Source: Chitinophagales bacterium (GTDB lineage Bacteria; Bacteroidota; Bacteroidia; Chitinophagales; BACL12). Taken from it: a stretch of 7,003 nucleotides of DNA. Below the pieces are notes generated by a model. The model was not told where the DNA came from and did no database searches. It worked only from the letters and a program-made list of their open reading frames with translations. Below are positions 6,567 through 7,003 of the stretch, piece after piece. Numbering within the stretch: position 1 is the stretch's first letter; each line of letters begins with the position of its first letter. Position numbers and translations under genes: made by a program. The stretch is taken from assembly GCA_014380545.1 (NCBI GenBank), contig JACMJP010000282.1, positions 1 to 7,003 on the forward strand, read 5' to 3'.

Positions 6567-6716
6567 AGATTGCTTCAACAAAATGGTTTTATGTATTGTA
6601 ATTGTATTTTGTCTCGCAATGACTATGTGGGCTGTTTTCATTAAACGCAACCCATGTAGTCATTGCGAAGGTTGATTCAAATAAAAAATAAACTCATAAT
6701 CAACCTGAAGCAATCT
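6567..6716. repeat. 150-bp composite palindrome able to fold as a three-armed cloverleaf
   Basis: Four stems nest exactly. The closing stem is 6567-6577 with 6706-6716 (11 bp, perfect). Arm 1 is 6578-6584 with 6606-6612 (7 bp, perfect). Arm 2 is 6614-6631 with 6651-6668 (18 bp, two G-T pairs). Arm 3 is 6669-6677 with 6698-6706 (9 bp, sharing base 6706 with the closing stem). Only base 6613 is unpaired at the junction. The element can also be read as two inverted halves sharing the blocks AGATTGCTTCA and TCGCAATGACTA, with spacers of 36 and 37 bases. The blocks resemble the widespread intergenic CATTGCGA...GAAGCAATCT repeats that I recall from many bacterial genomes. It lies between two convergent genes and may end or protect their transcripts, though no long T-tract follows. 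Confidence 0.75.
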
Positions 6717-6726
6717 GACTATATAT

Positions 6727-7003
6727 TTACGCAATTAATCTTTCCAGCAACTCAGCAAGTTCATCATAATTTTTTATCCCCACTTCACTCTCCGGAGTAC
6801 CTTTAATTTGTATAGCTGAAATTTTTGAATCAGAAAAATCAATTTTTTTACTTGTGATATCAATCATAATTGGAAAGTTTATTTGTGAAAGGTCTTCTCC
6901 GTTATAATCTTCAATTATAACAAACAAATAATTTCCAATTTCAATATTTAATAAACTATTTACCGGAGCTTTTCTGATAACGGGCAACTGTATATTACCA
7001 ACT
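6727..7003 (-). CDS. Hypothetical protein, 3' part only; 5' end outside window
   Basis: The frame reads in from the right edge of the window and stops with TAA at 6727-6729, giving 91 visible residues. The TTG at 6985-6987 is not needed as a start, because sense codons (GTT GGT AAT ATA CAG) continue to the edge. I do not recognise the family. The visible part has a hydrophobic beta-like stretch (IGNYLFVIIEDYNG), a second such run (NFPIMIDITSKKIDF), and an acidic, probably helical end (YDELAELLERLIA). There are no cysteines and no signal peptide or membrane segment in the visible part. It converges on trmB, with the cloverleaf palindrome ending 10 bases after its stop codon. Codon use looks like that of its neighbours. 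It could be a small soluble protein or the tail of a larger one. Confidence 0.6.
   Translation of the reverse strand, partial: VGNIQLPVIRKAPVNSLLNIEIGNYLFVIIEDYNGEDLSQINFPIMIDITSKKIDFSDSKISAIQIKGTPESEVGIKNYDELAELLERLIA

Noticed and set aside
6583..6675. A 30-codon open frame with a hydrophobic run and a CSHC motif (starts MVLCIVIVF)
   Set aside because: It lies wholly inside the cloverleaf palindrome, crosses both arms of the 18-bp stem, and has no promoter or ribosome site. The palindrome explains the bases.

Overview
The window looks like chromosome of an AT-rich member of the Bacteroidota, probably a Chitinophagales- or Sphingobacteriales-like lineage. The support is threefold: an AraC-type DNA-binding tail of the kind that ends Bacteroidota (hybrid) two-component regulators, TAnnTTTG-type -7 promoter elements with no obvious Shine-Dalgarno sequences, and close resemblance of the POT, CAT and TrmB proteins to Bacteroidota versions. 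No phage, IS element, CRISPR array, rRNA or tRNA was seen. Genus-level assignment is not possible from the sequence alone.

Layout. Bases 1-404 (+) are the 3' end of an AraC-family regulator whose sensor/receiver part lies outside the window. Bases 405-527 hold a palindromic repeat that probably terminates transcription from both sides. Bases 528-5764 (-) hold three transporters read in the order amino-acid permease, POT peptide transporter 2, POT peptide transporter 1, with gaps of 105 and 125 bp. Bases 5765-5856 are a compact divergent promoter region built on an 8-bp tandem repeat. Bases 5857-6540 (+) are trmB (tRNA m7G46 methyltransferase). Bases 6541-6726 hold a 150-bp palindrome that can fold into a three-armed cloverleaf. 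From 6727 to the edge (-) is the 3' part of an unrecognised gene. No gene-free stretch exceeds 300 bp; the longest is 186 bp.

How it fits together. The minus-strand block is a small nitrogen/peptide uptake locus: two proton-coupled oligopeptide symporters of different subtypes and one CAT-type amino-acid permease. The partial regulator faces the block tail to tail and may or may not control it. trmB is a housekeeping gene sharing the divergent promoter region.

Two start sites were revised. The permease most likely starts at ATG 5764, not at an upstream TTG. TrmB most likely starts at ATG 5857, because a good -7 promoter element sits inside the longer reading frame. The most unusual signals are non-coding: the cloverleaf palindrome at 6567-6716 and the 8-bp repeat that carries back-to-back promoters. 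No new multi-gene system is evident.
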